A stretch of DNA of 64,000 nt from Platanthera guangdongensis (lineage: Eukaryota; Streptophyta; Magnoliopsida; Asparagales; Orchidaceae): NCBI GenBank assembly GCA_039583875.1, contig CM077161.1:66531885-66595884 (forward strand). The letters run 5' to 3'. Positions 42,807 to 53,703 of this stretch are shown here, in pieces. Under the pieces are notes generated by a model, which was given only the letters and a program-made list of their open reading frames with translations, was not told the DNA's origin and searched no databases. Position 1 is the first letter of the stretch; each line of letters begins with the position of its first letter. The position numbers were made by a program, and so were the translations under genes.

Positions 42807-44707
42807 GATCTTGTTGTGCAATGTTATGAAATGCTATGAATGCTATGCAATGACTCACCCATGCACACCCATGCAATTGCTATGTCGACACAGACTATAG
42901 TTCCCACTTTTCGAGCAGGTAGCTAACCTCTCAGGCATCAGCCGCCGTGGCCAGGCGGTGACAGTAGAACGGGCACTTCTACTACTAGGCGGGTATCACA
43001 CTACTTCACCTAGGCCTCCGTACGCCTCAACACTAAGAACACAACAGCGGAGCCCATGCGTACTATGGCCTAGCGGGGTCTTGGGTAGATGTGCACCAAG
43101 AACACAGCCCGAACTGGCCTTGCGTGACCCGGAAGGGGCCTCGGAAGAAAGCACGAGGACACAGCCCAACCGTTCACATGGTCGGAGGGGCCTCGGGACG
43201 TGAACACCGAGGACACAGCCCAAACCGACCAAGTCTAACTGCCAACTCCCGTCGGTGTGACGACTGGCGAGCCCGTAGACCTGCCACACTATCCTTAACC
43301 CGGGATTACGACACCGCGTGTCGACTCACACCACATGCAAATACCACATCAACATAACGTGGAAGGGGCCTCGGAAGCAAACACGAGGGCACAGCCCAAC
43401 CATCCATCCACACCTCATCTCAACACAACCAAAACAAGTGGCGGTCAACACCGCACTTACAAACTCACACAACACTACTCATAGGAAGACGACACTCTAA
43501 GTATTGGACTACCAAATTCAATCCACTATTCAACATTCACATGGCCATGAGTTATCCTTCTATACGCCATATCAGGTGATTTCAACACAATATATCAAGA
43601 TGCACATGTATAAAAAAATCTACTAACTTCTAACCAGTCAAATCATTCAAGTATACTATCTTGCAATTCTATCACATGAAATCCGATTAATAATCTTCAT
43701 CATTTTATGCAACTGAATTAATTATTCATAAGAGTTTATCCAAGCCTCAAGGTTACCTGTAATATTAGTTTCACCGAATCCAAATCCAAATATTATAAAC
43801 CCAGATTTTTAAGTGCAGGAATAGTCTGGACATCAACTTCGACCGGAGATTCCCGAGGATACAGGAATCCGGTGAAGTCGTGTAACCCCTCGATGGAAAG
43901 GTATTTCCATAGACTACATCTTTCATATTCAGAGCTCAACCCAGATTTGACATTATCCTATTTGAAATCGGACTTGAAGTCCGCTGCGTACAGAACACAG
44001 TTTCTGCATACGAGGTTTATTGAACACCATTTTCGTTTAGACTTTCCCGTGGCTACAGACTTCGCCAGAAGTCGTGCAACCATTCGTTTGAAAGATATTT
44101 TCAAGGGCTTCAACTTTCGTGTTAAGCCGAAAGCCCAGATCTGGCCATAGCATACATAAAAATGACCACGAAGTTCGCTGCGCGCAGAATACAGATTCTG
44201 CACGCTTTTTAAAGAAAAATGGACGGCATCGGTCCGTCTTCTTCCTCAAGCGATCCTTTCTAAATTTTCCAGAAATGTCCTCCTCCCTTATTCAACCTCA
44301 AAGGCCAAAACTCCTCACGAAACCATTCACCCATCGTCGTATTGAAGAAAAGGGGAAGGGTTGAAGAGATCTAAAGTCTAGGATTCAAATCCTAGCATGG
44401 CCGAACCTAGAAATCTTCTCCTCTCCATCAAGACTCTCTTGAGCCGATGTCTCTCCTAGGAAAATAACTATAGATCTAGCACCAAGGGAGAGGGTCGGAA
44501 ACTCACATCGGCTCCAGCGGTACCACCATTTCTAGCCATGGATCTCGTAGTTCTCCTTGGCGGCATTTTCCCTTTCACGGCGATGGCGAATCTCCTCCGG
44601 TAGGACTTGCTCCTGCAGTTTTCCCTCTCACAGGAGATCTCACAGAAAATAGGGGAAGAAAAGAGAATGAAAACGGCTAGGGTTTTCTCTCCCCTATATA
44701 TATAAAA

Positions 44708-45245
44708 TGTGACACGGGTAGGGACACGGCCGTGTCATTACCCGTGTCCTGCCTGGCGAAGCGGCAACGACAGTTTCCATGTCGGTTCAACACTTGACAC
44801 GGGTAGGGACACGCCCGTGTCCCGACCCGTGTCCCTATGACACGGCCGTGTGCTTGGCCGTGTCCTTGGCCGTGTACTTCTCGGGTTGCCTCTTGACACT
44901 TCTCGTCGAGCTCAACTCGACGCACACGGGTAGGGACACGGCCGTGTCTCTACCCGTGTCACTTGGTGTCGACACAGCTCGACGATCTCGACACGGGTCG
45001 TCGAGCTCAACTCGACGCATACGGGTAGGCACACGGCCGTGTCCCTACCCGTGTCCCTTGGTGTCGACACAGCTCGACGATCTCGACACGGCTCGTCGAG
45101 CTCAACTCGACGCACACGGGTAGACACACGGCCGTGTCCCTACCCGTGTCCCTTGGTGTCGACACAGCTCAACGATCTCGACACGGCTCGTCGAGCTCAA
45201 CTCGACGCACACGGGTAGGCACACGGCCGTGTCCCTACCCGTGTC
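44708..45245. repeat. 95-bp palindrome array in Gyp-G 3' LTR
   Basis: Four units of 95 bp (marked by TCGTCGAG at 44903, 44998, 45093 and 45188). Each stacks TCGAGCTCAACTCGA, ACACGGCCGTGT inside ACACGGGTAG...CTACCCGTGT, GTGTCGACAC and CTCGACGATCTCGA. A shorter block of ACACGG motifs (44708-44880) precedes them. On the minus strand the array ends a few bp before the TATA box. Confidence 0.95.
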
Positions 45246-45375
45246 ACCTCCTTTTTACACTGATTCTCCACTTCTCCACAAGTGCAGTCCAATTCCCTGC
45301 ACTCTCAGGACTCAAGTCAACCCTCCTGACTCAAAACACACACACTAGGGGCCTAGAGCGATTCGGGACGTTACA

Positions 45376-45464
45376 AATCCTATAAACAAAATAAAAGATT
45401 TCGTCCCCGAAATCAGGCTTAGGCTATGGGGAGAAGAGCATAACAGGAAATTTAACATATGCTT
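45376..45464 (-). other. Gyp-G region between pol and 3' LTR
   Basis: 89 bp, no ORF. The minus-strand end TTATAGGATT next to the LTR is the only PPT candidate and is weaker than usual. Confidence 0.5.
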
Positions 45465-48400
45465 TTAAATAAGATTACCTTGAGCAAACAACTCCGGGTA
45501 GCGTTGCTGCATTAAATCCATTGGCTCCCACGTGTACTCTTCTTTCCCATGATTCGACCATAGTACCTTCACCAAGGGTACACTTTTGCGGCGCAAAGTC
45601 CTTGTCTCGCTATCAACAATCCGCACCGGCTCTAGTCGCACAGACCTATCTGATGCCACTGCACCATCAGTAGTGGGAATATACTGGTCGGGCCGCAACA
45701 GTGCTTTTCGAAGCGACGACACATGGAACACGTCATGGAGATTTTCTAGTTCTGGTGGTAACTCCAACCGATAGGCCAACGGGCCGATCCTTTCTAGTAT
45801 AATATATGGCCCAACATACCTTGGGCTGAGCTTTTTCACTCCCCGCACCCGTGACACTCCATGCATCGGCCGAATCTTAAGGAACACTTTTTCGCCCACT
45901 TGGAACTCCACCATCCGGTGCTTTTTATTGTAATATTTCGCCTGTCGACTTTGAGCCTCCAACATGCGATCCCGTATCAATCTGACCGCCGCATCAGTAT
46001 CATCTATGTATTCGTTTCCCAATGCCTTCGGATCTTCATCTTGCACCCAAGACAAGGGAGTCCTGCACCTTCTTCCGTAAAGGGCTTCATGGGGCGCCAT
46101 ACCGATGCTCGCTTGATGACTATTGTTGTAAGAGAATTCCACCAGGGGCAAGAGCCTTTCCCATGGCTCTCCCCTGTCCAACACACATAACCTCAATAAA
46201 TCCTCCAGTGATCTGATGGTCCGCTCTGACTGCCCGTCCGTCTGAGGATGAAATGCGGTACTAAAGGTTAGGCGTGAGCCCAAATACGCCTGTACCGCCT
46301 TCCACTCATTGGATGTAAACCGACCATCCCGATCCGAAACAATTGTCTTGGGCACGCCATGATACCGTACAAATTGCTCCACAAAAAGGCGTACCAAAAC
46401 ATCCACGTGTGCTTCCTTCTTCATTGGAATGAACCGGGCCACCTTTGTCAGTCGATCCACAATAACCCATACTGAATCATTCCCGGAGCGGGAACGAGGT
46501 AACCCATGAACAAAGTCCATGGAGATATCCTCGAACTTCCATTCGGGGATGGGCAATGACTGCAACAAACCACCGGGACTCCTGCATTCAGCCTTCACTC
46601 TTTGGCAAGCTTCGCAATGTGTAACATAGTAGCGAACATCCTTCTTCATTCCCGGCCAACACATGGTCTTCCGCAATCTGGCGTACATCTTAGCAATACC
46701 AGGGTGCACTGAATATTGAGAGGAATGTGCCTCTCTCAAGATATCCTCCCGAATTTTGCCGCCCTTGGGAATATAGAGTCGGCCACGAAAATAAATGAGG
46801 CCGTCTTTGAGTGTGTACTCATCGGTGGTCCCATCTTCAATTGCCTTGATTGCCGGGGCCAAGGCCGCATCCATTCCTTGCTCCACCCGAATCCGGTCTC
46901 GGATATCACAAACTATGCTCATGTTGGCCAAATACTCCGCATACTCTGCCGAAGGATCCTTGAATACTAGAGTAAGTTCCATCTCCTCGATCATCCGAGC
47001 CAACTCCATGCTCATCAGCCGAGACTCTGGGCTAGAGCCTGGCACTTTTCTACTCAAGGCATCGGCTACCGAGTTCGCTTTCCCGGGGTGGTAGTTCATG
47101 GTGAACTCGTAGTCGCATAGAAATTCCAACCACCGCCGTTGTCTCAGGTTCAACTCCTTCTGAGTGTGAACATACTTCAAGTTTTTGTGATCGGAAAAGA
47201 TCTCGCAGTGCACGCCATATAAATAATGCCTCCAGACTTTCAAAGCGAACACCACTGCTCCCAACTCCAAATCATGAACCGGGTAATTGATTTCATGTTT
47301 CTTTAACTGCCTTGAAGCATAAGCGATCACATGCCCGTGCTGCATCAGCACCGCACCCATCCCTTGATATGATGCGTCCGTGTAAACCTGAAATCCTTCC
47401 TTCCCCGACGGAAGTGCAAGGATGGGGGCGGAGGTAAGCCTATCCTTCAACTCTTGAAATGCTGCTTCACATTGAGGCATCCACTCAAATGGCACACCCT
47501 TCTTCGTCAAGGAGGTAAGAGGAAGGGCAATCTTGGAAAATCCTTTCACGAACTTGCGGTAGTAGCCAGCAAGTCCAAGAAAGCTTCGTACATCGGCCGC
47601 CGACTTCAAGGGCGACCACTCGTTCACGGCCCGCACCTTAGCTGGATCCACAGCTAATCCTGCTCCACTGATCACATGCCCCAAGAAGGCAACCTCCTTA
47701 AGCCAGAATTCACACTTGCTAAACTTGGCATACAAGGCGTGCTCCTTCAATTTCTTCAAAACCAAGGTCAGGTGCTCGACATGCTCCTCCTCCGTCTTTG
47801 AGTAGACCAAGATGTCGTCGATGAAAACAATGACGAAGATGTCCAAATACGGTTCAAACACCTTGTTCATCAAACTCATGAAGGCCGAAGGGGCATTTGT
47901 GAGCCCAAACGGCATTACTGTGAACTCATACAAACCATATCTCGAACTGAATGCTGTTTTCTGAATATCCCCCTCATGTATCCTCAACTGATAGTATCCG
48001 GAGCGCAAATCCAATTTAGAAAACCAATGTGCTCCCACTAGTTGATCGAACAACTCATCGATCCGCGGTAGCGGATAAGTGTTCCGCACCATCAACCGAT
48101 TAAGTTCCCGATAATCTATACACAATCGCAGTGTTCCATCCTTCTTCTTCACGAACAGCACAGGGGCTCCCCATGGTGATGAACTGGGGCGAACGAACCC
48201 TGAATCCACCAGTTCTTGCAATTGAACTCTAAACTCCGCGAGTTCTTTCGGAGCCATTCTGTACGGAGCCTTGGATACAGGCTTGGCACCTGGTACTAGA
48301 TTGATCTGGAAGTCAACCTCTCTATGCGGAGGTAATCCTGGTAGCTTCTCAGGAAATACCTCAGGAAAATCCCGCACTACCCGTACATCCTTTAATTCCA

Positions 48401-48856
48401 ACGCTGCTTCCTTCAACTCGAACCAGATCATGAAGACCTCATCCCCCTTCATATGAGCCTTTACAGCCTGAATAGAAGATAATATCATACGTGGCGCGAA
48501 GCCAATACCTTGGAAGATGACGTCAGAGTCTCCATGCCTCAAATAGATCCGTTTCTCCGCGCAGTCGATCCTCGCAAAGTGCCAGTCCAGCCATGCCATG
48601 CCCAAAATGATGTCAAACTCCGGCATTCTCAGAACCGTGGCCGGCGTATCAAAGGCCTTCCCATCAATAAATAACTCCAACTCGCACTTGGCGGTTGCGA
48701 TCATCTCTGAGCCGTCCGGAAGGCGTACACGTCGGGCTATGCCAGTGAAGTACTGTACATCCCCCATGTCTTTTATGAAATCCTCGGACACAAAGGAGTG
48801 TGAGGCACCGGTATCGAACAGCGCATAGGCTGTCTTCCCGCCAATAATCACGGTGC
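45465..48856 (-). CDS. pol: Gyp-G Pol part of Gag-Pol (PR-RT-RH-IN-chromodomain)
   Basis: Exon-2 part of the candidate spliced Gag-Pol. Numbering from the GTG at 48851: protease [10 protein letters not shown] (11-20); RT with FIDD at 343-346; RNase H with D492, E529 and D554; integrase zinc site H709, H716, C746 and C749, and catalytic D779, D840 and E876; GPY and chromodomain-like C-terminus (about 1000-1128) that should bind chromatin and steer integration. No stop or frameshift. There is no AUG before the protease: the frame opens only upstream of 48851, so expression needs fusion to Gag, by splicing at 48857-48951 or another mechanism. Confidence 0.95.
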
Positions 48857-48951
48857 CTAAGTACCAACAACCAAAACTTATTGCTAGTGGCTAGTAAGTT
48901 CTAATCAATTCAAGCTAGATCATGCAAATATGTAAATTAATTAAATCATAC
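48857..48951 (-). other. Candidate intron between Gyp-G gag and pol (95 nt)
   Basis: Minus strand: donor ATTGCAG|GTATGATT; acceptor TGTTGGTACTTAG|GC; internal ACTTACTAG suits a branch site; T-rich near the 3' end; contains the gag stop (TAA, 48943-48941). Removal completes a split Gly codon and makes a single frame: 1105 + 3392 nt = 1499 codons including the stop. Both splice sites fit plant consensus. No RNA evidence here. Confidence 0.75.
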
Positions 48952-50056
48952 CTGCAATCACATCTTGTGGGTTCCTTTCCTGCGCCATGTCAAGCGCGTA
49001 CACCTGATCCCGGACCGGTCCGGGGTTTCCTCTTGGCGGTCCTCGTCCTCGACCGCGCATATATCCCCGCCCTCGTGGAGCTGCTGGAGGGAGAGCAGGA
49101 GGGAGAGCAGGAGGGAGGGCAGGAGGGGCGTTCCCATATAGCTGCGGGCAAAAATGCCGGATGTGGCCCGGCTGGTTGCATTCGAAGCACACCAGACCAC
49201 GACGCCCTTCAGGTTGTTGAAATCGCTGATGCTGTGGGGGTGGAGGCAACGCAGGCGGCTGCGGAACTGGATGCTCCACCCTATAGTTTCGGTGGACACG
49301 CCCGCCACCTCTTTGATAACCTCGTCCTCCTCTGAAGTCCCGTCTCCTTCTATTACTTGGGCCGGCTTCCATCACGTCCTCCGCAGGCCTCTTACTACAC
49401 CCCATGTGGTCCGCCTCCAATCTTTTCGCCATATCAATGATCTCCGCCAAGCTACCATCCGCTATAAACAAAAGGGACTGTCTTAGGGGATCTCGCAGCC
49501 CTTTATAGAAGCGCTTGGCATAACCTCTGTCATCTAACTCATAAGAGTCCGCAAACCTTGCGAGATGCTGGAATTCCCGCTGGTATTCTGTAACCGACTT
49601 TGATCCCTGCTTTAGTAGAAGGAACCTCTGCTCAAGCTCATCTCGGGCCGATGTAGGGATAAAGTGCTCCAAGAAAACCCCCGAGAATTCATTCCAACTT
49701 ATCTCTGTGTAGATCCGGCCTTGGAAGGTAGAGCCCATGAGGGACTTCCACCACCTCTTCGCATGTAAGTCCAAGACAGACACTGCCAATGTCACTGCCA
49801 TGTTGGCTGGGCAACGGATACCGGCCAACAACTCCTGTATCGTGTCTAGCCATTCCTCTGTACGTACGGCTGACTCCGTCCCAAGGTAGATGGGAGGGGA
49901 GAGAGCCCGGAAGGTGCTCAGCCAGTTGGAGCTCGGGGCCTGTTGTTGCACCGGAGCCTGCTGTGCCTTAAAAGCATCAAGAATGGCGGTGAGCGTCTGC
50001 CCCAACTCAGACTGTTCGAACTGAGTGGGTATGGGAGGGGTAGGAGTACCCCCCAT
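48952..50056 (-). CDS. gag: Gyp-G Gag (exon 1)
   Basis: ATG at 50056 (MGGTPTPPIP). Capsid domain: RALSPPIYLG, TEEWLDTIQELL, KRWWKSL, WNEFSGVFLEHFIP, VTEYQREFQHLARFAD, FYKGLRDPLRQSL. Then an Arg/Gly-rich RNA-binding stretch, one CCHC knuckle (CFECNQPGHIRHFC), Pro/Ala repeats (ALPPALPPALPP) and an Arg/Gly tail. Unspliced it stops at 48941 as a 371-residue Gag; spliced it would be the N-terminus of Gag-Pol. This would give two products from one transcript. Confidence 0.92.
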
Positions 50057-50260
50057 CGGCTCAACATGCAGTGGAACCTACACATACACGACAAATTTGT
50101 GGTCAGGTTGGCTAAACTTAAGGTCAAAGTTGGACAAACTTATTGTGAATTACATATGGGCACACCACTGCTTCCGCTAAGTCAGTTTGTCCCGAAACTG
50201 ACTAACCAAACGGGGGTGGCACCATTGTTGAATGACTTCTTAGTTGAGGATCGTGGCAAA

Positions 50261-50269
50261 CTGATACCA
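50261..50269 (-). other. Gyp-G primer binding site (tRNA-iMet)
   Basis: Minus strand TGGTATCAG, then TTTGCC, 2 nt inside the 5' LTR. The 9-base match to initiator tRNA-Met is shorter than in Gyp-F. Confidence 0.8.
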
Positions 50270-50917
50270 TTTGTAAGACCCCCCCTCCCCGGATCCCAAA
50301 ACACGGCACGAAGATGGAGTCTTATGCCCGGAACAGCCGCCTTGCGGTAGCATTAGCACACGGGCTAACCTGTACCACAAGATGCCTATTCCGCCGGCTG
50401 AAACCATATCAATATATCATGCCAACCCAACCAAATAAATAAACAGAGAAGTCAAAATCCACACTAAGTATATAAGGTCCAAAACATCAATAATGAGAAG
50501 CTAAAACATGCTTCTACAAAATATCAGAGCACAGCTAATCATTGCCCAAACGGGCTACATCAGAGTAATAAAAATACTAACATCAGTAACAGACGGTATC
50601 GACGGCACCATCACATCAGGCCCTGTCGTCCTGGCCTGGCTGTCCTGCTGCGTAGTCTGCGGCTGCTCTACCTGCGGCGTGACCTCCTAAAAAGGAAGAC
50701 GTAGCAACCGTTAGTCGAAACGACTAAGTGGTTTCACATCCGCTCCCCCGGCGACTCCTCGGCACCGGGCGGAGAAAGAGAAACAAGGGTACAATATTTA
50801 TAAGTGTATGACAGGTACAAACAGGTGGCAGTAGAGTAAGAAAAACAGTATCACTATCAGCATTTATATAAGAGCTACAAGTAAACTAGCAAGTATAAGT
50901 AACAGCAGGAAAGTAAC

Positions 50918-51017
50918 TTAACTTATAAGAATGCCCATACAAACTTATAAGTTAAGGATCGGGTTACATAAAAGTAACTCATCGTATAAGAGTGCCCATA
51001 CAAACTTATACGATGAG
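50918..51017 (-). other. Twin covarying hairpins in Gyp-G 5' LTR (leader RNA)
   Basis: Exact counterpart of 42707-42806: stems of 12 and 13 bp with the shared 14-nt loop. Here they would be in the 5' untranslated leader of the genomic RNA, upstream of the PBS. Confidence 0.9.
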
Positions 51018-52906
51018 GATCTTGTTGTGCAATGTTATGAAATGCTATGAATGCTATGCAATGACTCACCCATGCACACCCATGCAATTGCTATGTCGAC
51101 ACAGACTATAGTTCCCACTTTTCGAGCAGGTAGCTAACCTCTCAGGCATCAGCCGCCGTGGCCAGGCGGTGACAGTAGAACGGGCACTTCTACTACTAGG
51201 CGGGTATCACACTACTTCACCTAGGCCTCCGTACGCCTCAACGCTAAGAACACAACAGCGGATCCCATGCGTACTATGGCCCAGCGGGGTCTTGGGTAGA
51301 TGTGCACCAAGAACACAGCCCGAACTGGCCTTGCGTGACCCGGAAGGGGCCTCGGAAGAAAGCATGAGGACACAGCCCAACCGTTCACATGGTCGGAGGG
51401 GCCTCGGGACGTGAACACCGAGGACACAGCCCAAACCGACCAAGTCTAACTGCCAACTCCCGTCGGTGTGACGACTGGCGAGCCCGTAGACCTGCCACAC
51501 TATCCTTAACCCGGGATTACGACACCGCGTGTCGACTCACACCACATGCAAATACCACATCAACATAACGTGGAAGGGGCCTCGGAAGCAAACACGAGGG
51601 CACAGCCCAACCATCCATCCACACCTCATCTCAACACAACCAAAACAAGTGGCGGTCAACACCGCACTTACAAACTCACACAACACTACTCATAGGAAGA
51701 CGACACTCTAAGTATTGGACTACCAAATTCAATCCACTATTCAACATTCACATGGCCATGAGTTATCCTTCTATACGTCATATCAGGTGATTTTAACACA
51801 ATATATCAAGATGCACATGTATAAAAAAATCTACTAACTTCTAACCAGTCAAATCATTCAAGTATACTATCTTACAATTCTATCACATGAAATCCGATTA
51901 ATAATCTTCATCATTTTATGCAACTGAATTAATTATTCATAAGAGTTTATCCAAGCCTCAAGGTTACCTGTAATATTAGTTTCACCGAATCCAAATCCAA
52001 ATATTATAAACCCAGATTTTTAAGTGCAGGAATAGTCTGGACATCAACTTCGACCGGAGATTCCCGAGGCTACAGGAATCCGGTGAAGTCGTGTAACCCC
52101 TCGATGGAAAGGTATTTCCATAGACTACATCTTTCATATTCAGAGCTCAACCCAGATTTGACATTATCCTATCTGAAATCGGACTTGAAGTCCGCTGCGT
52201 ACAGAACACAGTTTCTGCATACGAGGTTTATTGAACACCATTTTCGTTTAGACTTTCCCGTGGCTACAGACTTCGCCAGAAGTCGTGCAACCATTCGTTG
52301 GAAAGATATTTTCAAGGGATTCAACTTTCGTGTTAAGCCGAAAGCCCAGATCTGGCCATAACATACATAAAAATGGCCACGAAGTTCGCTGCGCGCAGAA
52401 TACAGATTCTGCACGCTTCTTAAAGAAAAATGGACGGCATCGGTCCGTCTTCTTCCTCAAGCGATCCTTTCTAAATTTTCCAGAAATGTCCTCCTCCCTT
52501 ATTCAACCTCAAAGGCCAAAACTCCTCACGAAACCATTCACCCATCGTCGTATTGAAGAAAAGGGGAAGGGTTGAAGAGATCTAAAGTCTAGGATTCAAA
52601 TCCTAGCATGGCCGAACCTAGAAATCTTCTCCTCTCCATCAAGACTCTCTTGAGCCGATGTCTCTCCTAGGAAAATAACTATAGATCTAGCACCAAGGGA
52701 GAGGGTCGGAAACTCACATCGGCTCCAGCGGTACCACCATTTCTAGCCATGGATCTCGTAGTTCTCCTTGGCGGCATTTTCCCTTTCACGGCGATGGCGA
52801 ATCTCCTCCGGTAGGACTTGCTCCTGTAGTTTTCCCTCTCACAGGAGATCTCACAGAAAATAGGGGAAGAAAAGAGAATGAAAACGGCTAGGGTTTTCTC
52901 TCCCCT

Positions 52907-52918
52907 ATATATATAAAA
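52907..52918 (-). promoter_or_regulatory. TATA box of Gyp-G 5' LTR
   Basis: Minus strand TTTTATATATATAGGGG, only about 5 bp after the last array motif. CTC-rich sequence and a Cop-independent leader follow. A strong core promoter by sequence. Confidence 0.75.
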
Positions 52919-53456
52919 TGTGACACGGGTAGGGACACGGCCGTGTCATTACCCGTGTCCTGCCTGGCGAAGCGGCAACGACAGTTTCCATGTCGGTTCA
53001 ACACTTGACACGGGTAGGGACACGCCCGTGTCCCGACTCGTGTCCCTATGACACGGCCGTGTGCTTGGCCGTGTCCTTGGCCATGTACTTCTCGGGTTGC
53101 CTCTCGACACTTCTCGTCGAGCTCAACTCGACGCACACGGGTAGGGACACGGTCGTGTCTCTACCCGTGTCACTTGGTGTCGACACAGCTCGACGATCTC
53201 GACACGGGTCGTCGAGCTCAACTCGACGCACACGGGTAGGCACACGGCCGTGTCCCTACCCGTGTCCCTTGGTGTCGACACAGCTCGACGATCTCGACAC
53301 GGCTCGTCGAGCTCAACTCGACGCACACGGGTAGGCACACGGCCGTGTCCCTACCCGTGTCCCTTGGTGTCGACACAGCTCAACAATCTCGACACGGCTC
53401 GTCGAGCTCAACTCGACGCACACGGGTAGGCACACGGCCATGTCCCTACCCGTGTC
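52919..53456. repeat. 95-bp palindrome array in Gyp-G 5' LTR
   Basis: Same four-unit structure as 44708-45245. Several of the LTR differences fall inside array motifs (for example GGCCGTG to GGCCATG near 53438 and GGTCGTG near 53152) and are mostly C/T or G/A changes at CpG. Confidence 0.95.
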
Positions 53457-53591
53457 ACCTCCTTTTTACACTGATTCTCCACTTCTCCACAAGTGCAGTC
53501 CAATTCCCTGCACTCTCAGGACTCAAGTCAACCCTCCTGACTCAAAACACACACACTAGGGGCCTAGAGCGATTCGGGACGTTACAAATCT

Positions 53592-53703
53592 GGGTCTGTG
53601 GCATTTGACCCCTTGCTCCCCCTCAGGTCTTACACTGGTGCGCACACTTGAGTTCCTAACAGAGGCTCCCCCTAGATGCATGATCCTGGAGCTTCTATAG
53701 TCT
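53592..53703 (-). other. Cop-H post-pol spacer, proximal piece
   Basis: Contains GCTCCCCCTCAGG and GGCTCCCCCTAGA, the PPT-like blocks known from 1915-2025 of Cop-A. No ORF. Confidence 0.8.

Larger units (their letters stand above)
42061..45375 (-). repeat. Gyp-G 3' LTR
   Basis: Minus strand TGTAACGTCCCGAATCG (45375) to ...GGGGGGTTCTTACA (42061). Contains the palindrome array at 44708-45245, a TATA box at about 44696-44707, and the twin hairpins at 42707-42806. No gene inside; the repeated small ORFs match between both LTRs only because the LTRs do. Confidence 0.95.
42061..53586 (-). mobile_element. Gyp-G: intact Ty3/Gypsy chromovirus with intron-like gag/pol gap
   Basis: Two LTRs of 3315 bp each, exact AATCT duplication (42056-42060 and 53587-53591), PBS, and two long ORFs on the minus strand separated by a candidate intron. 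I count about 28 LTR differences by eye (about 0.85%), so the insertion is recent. All pol catalytic motifs are intact. Chromodomain at the C-terminus; Tekay/Del-like. Confidence 0.95.
50272..53586 (-). repeat. Gyp-G 5' LTR
   Basis: 3315 bp, colinear with 42061-45375 at an offset of about 8211. It contains the palindrome array (52919-53456), the TATA box (52907-52918) and, about 1.9 kb into the presumed transcript, the twin hairpins (50918-51017). Confidence 0.95.

Noticed and set aside
43872..44364. Small ORFs in Gyp-G LTRs (and the copies at 52083-52575)
   Set aside because: LTR leader sequence; overlapping frames on both strands, no recognisable domain.
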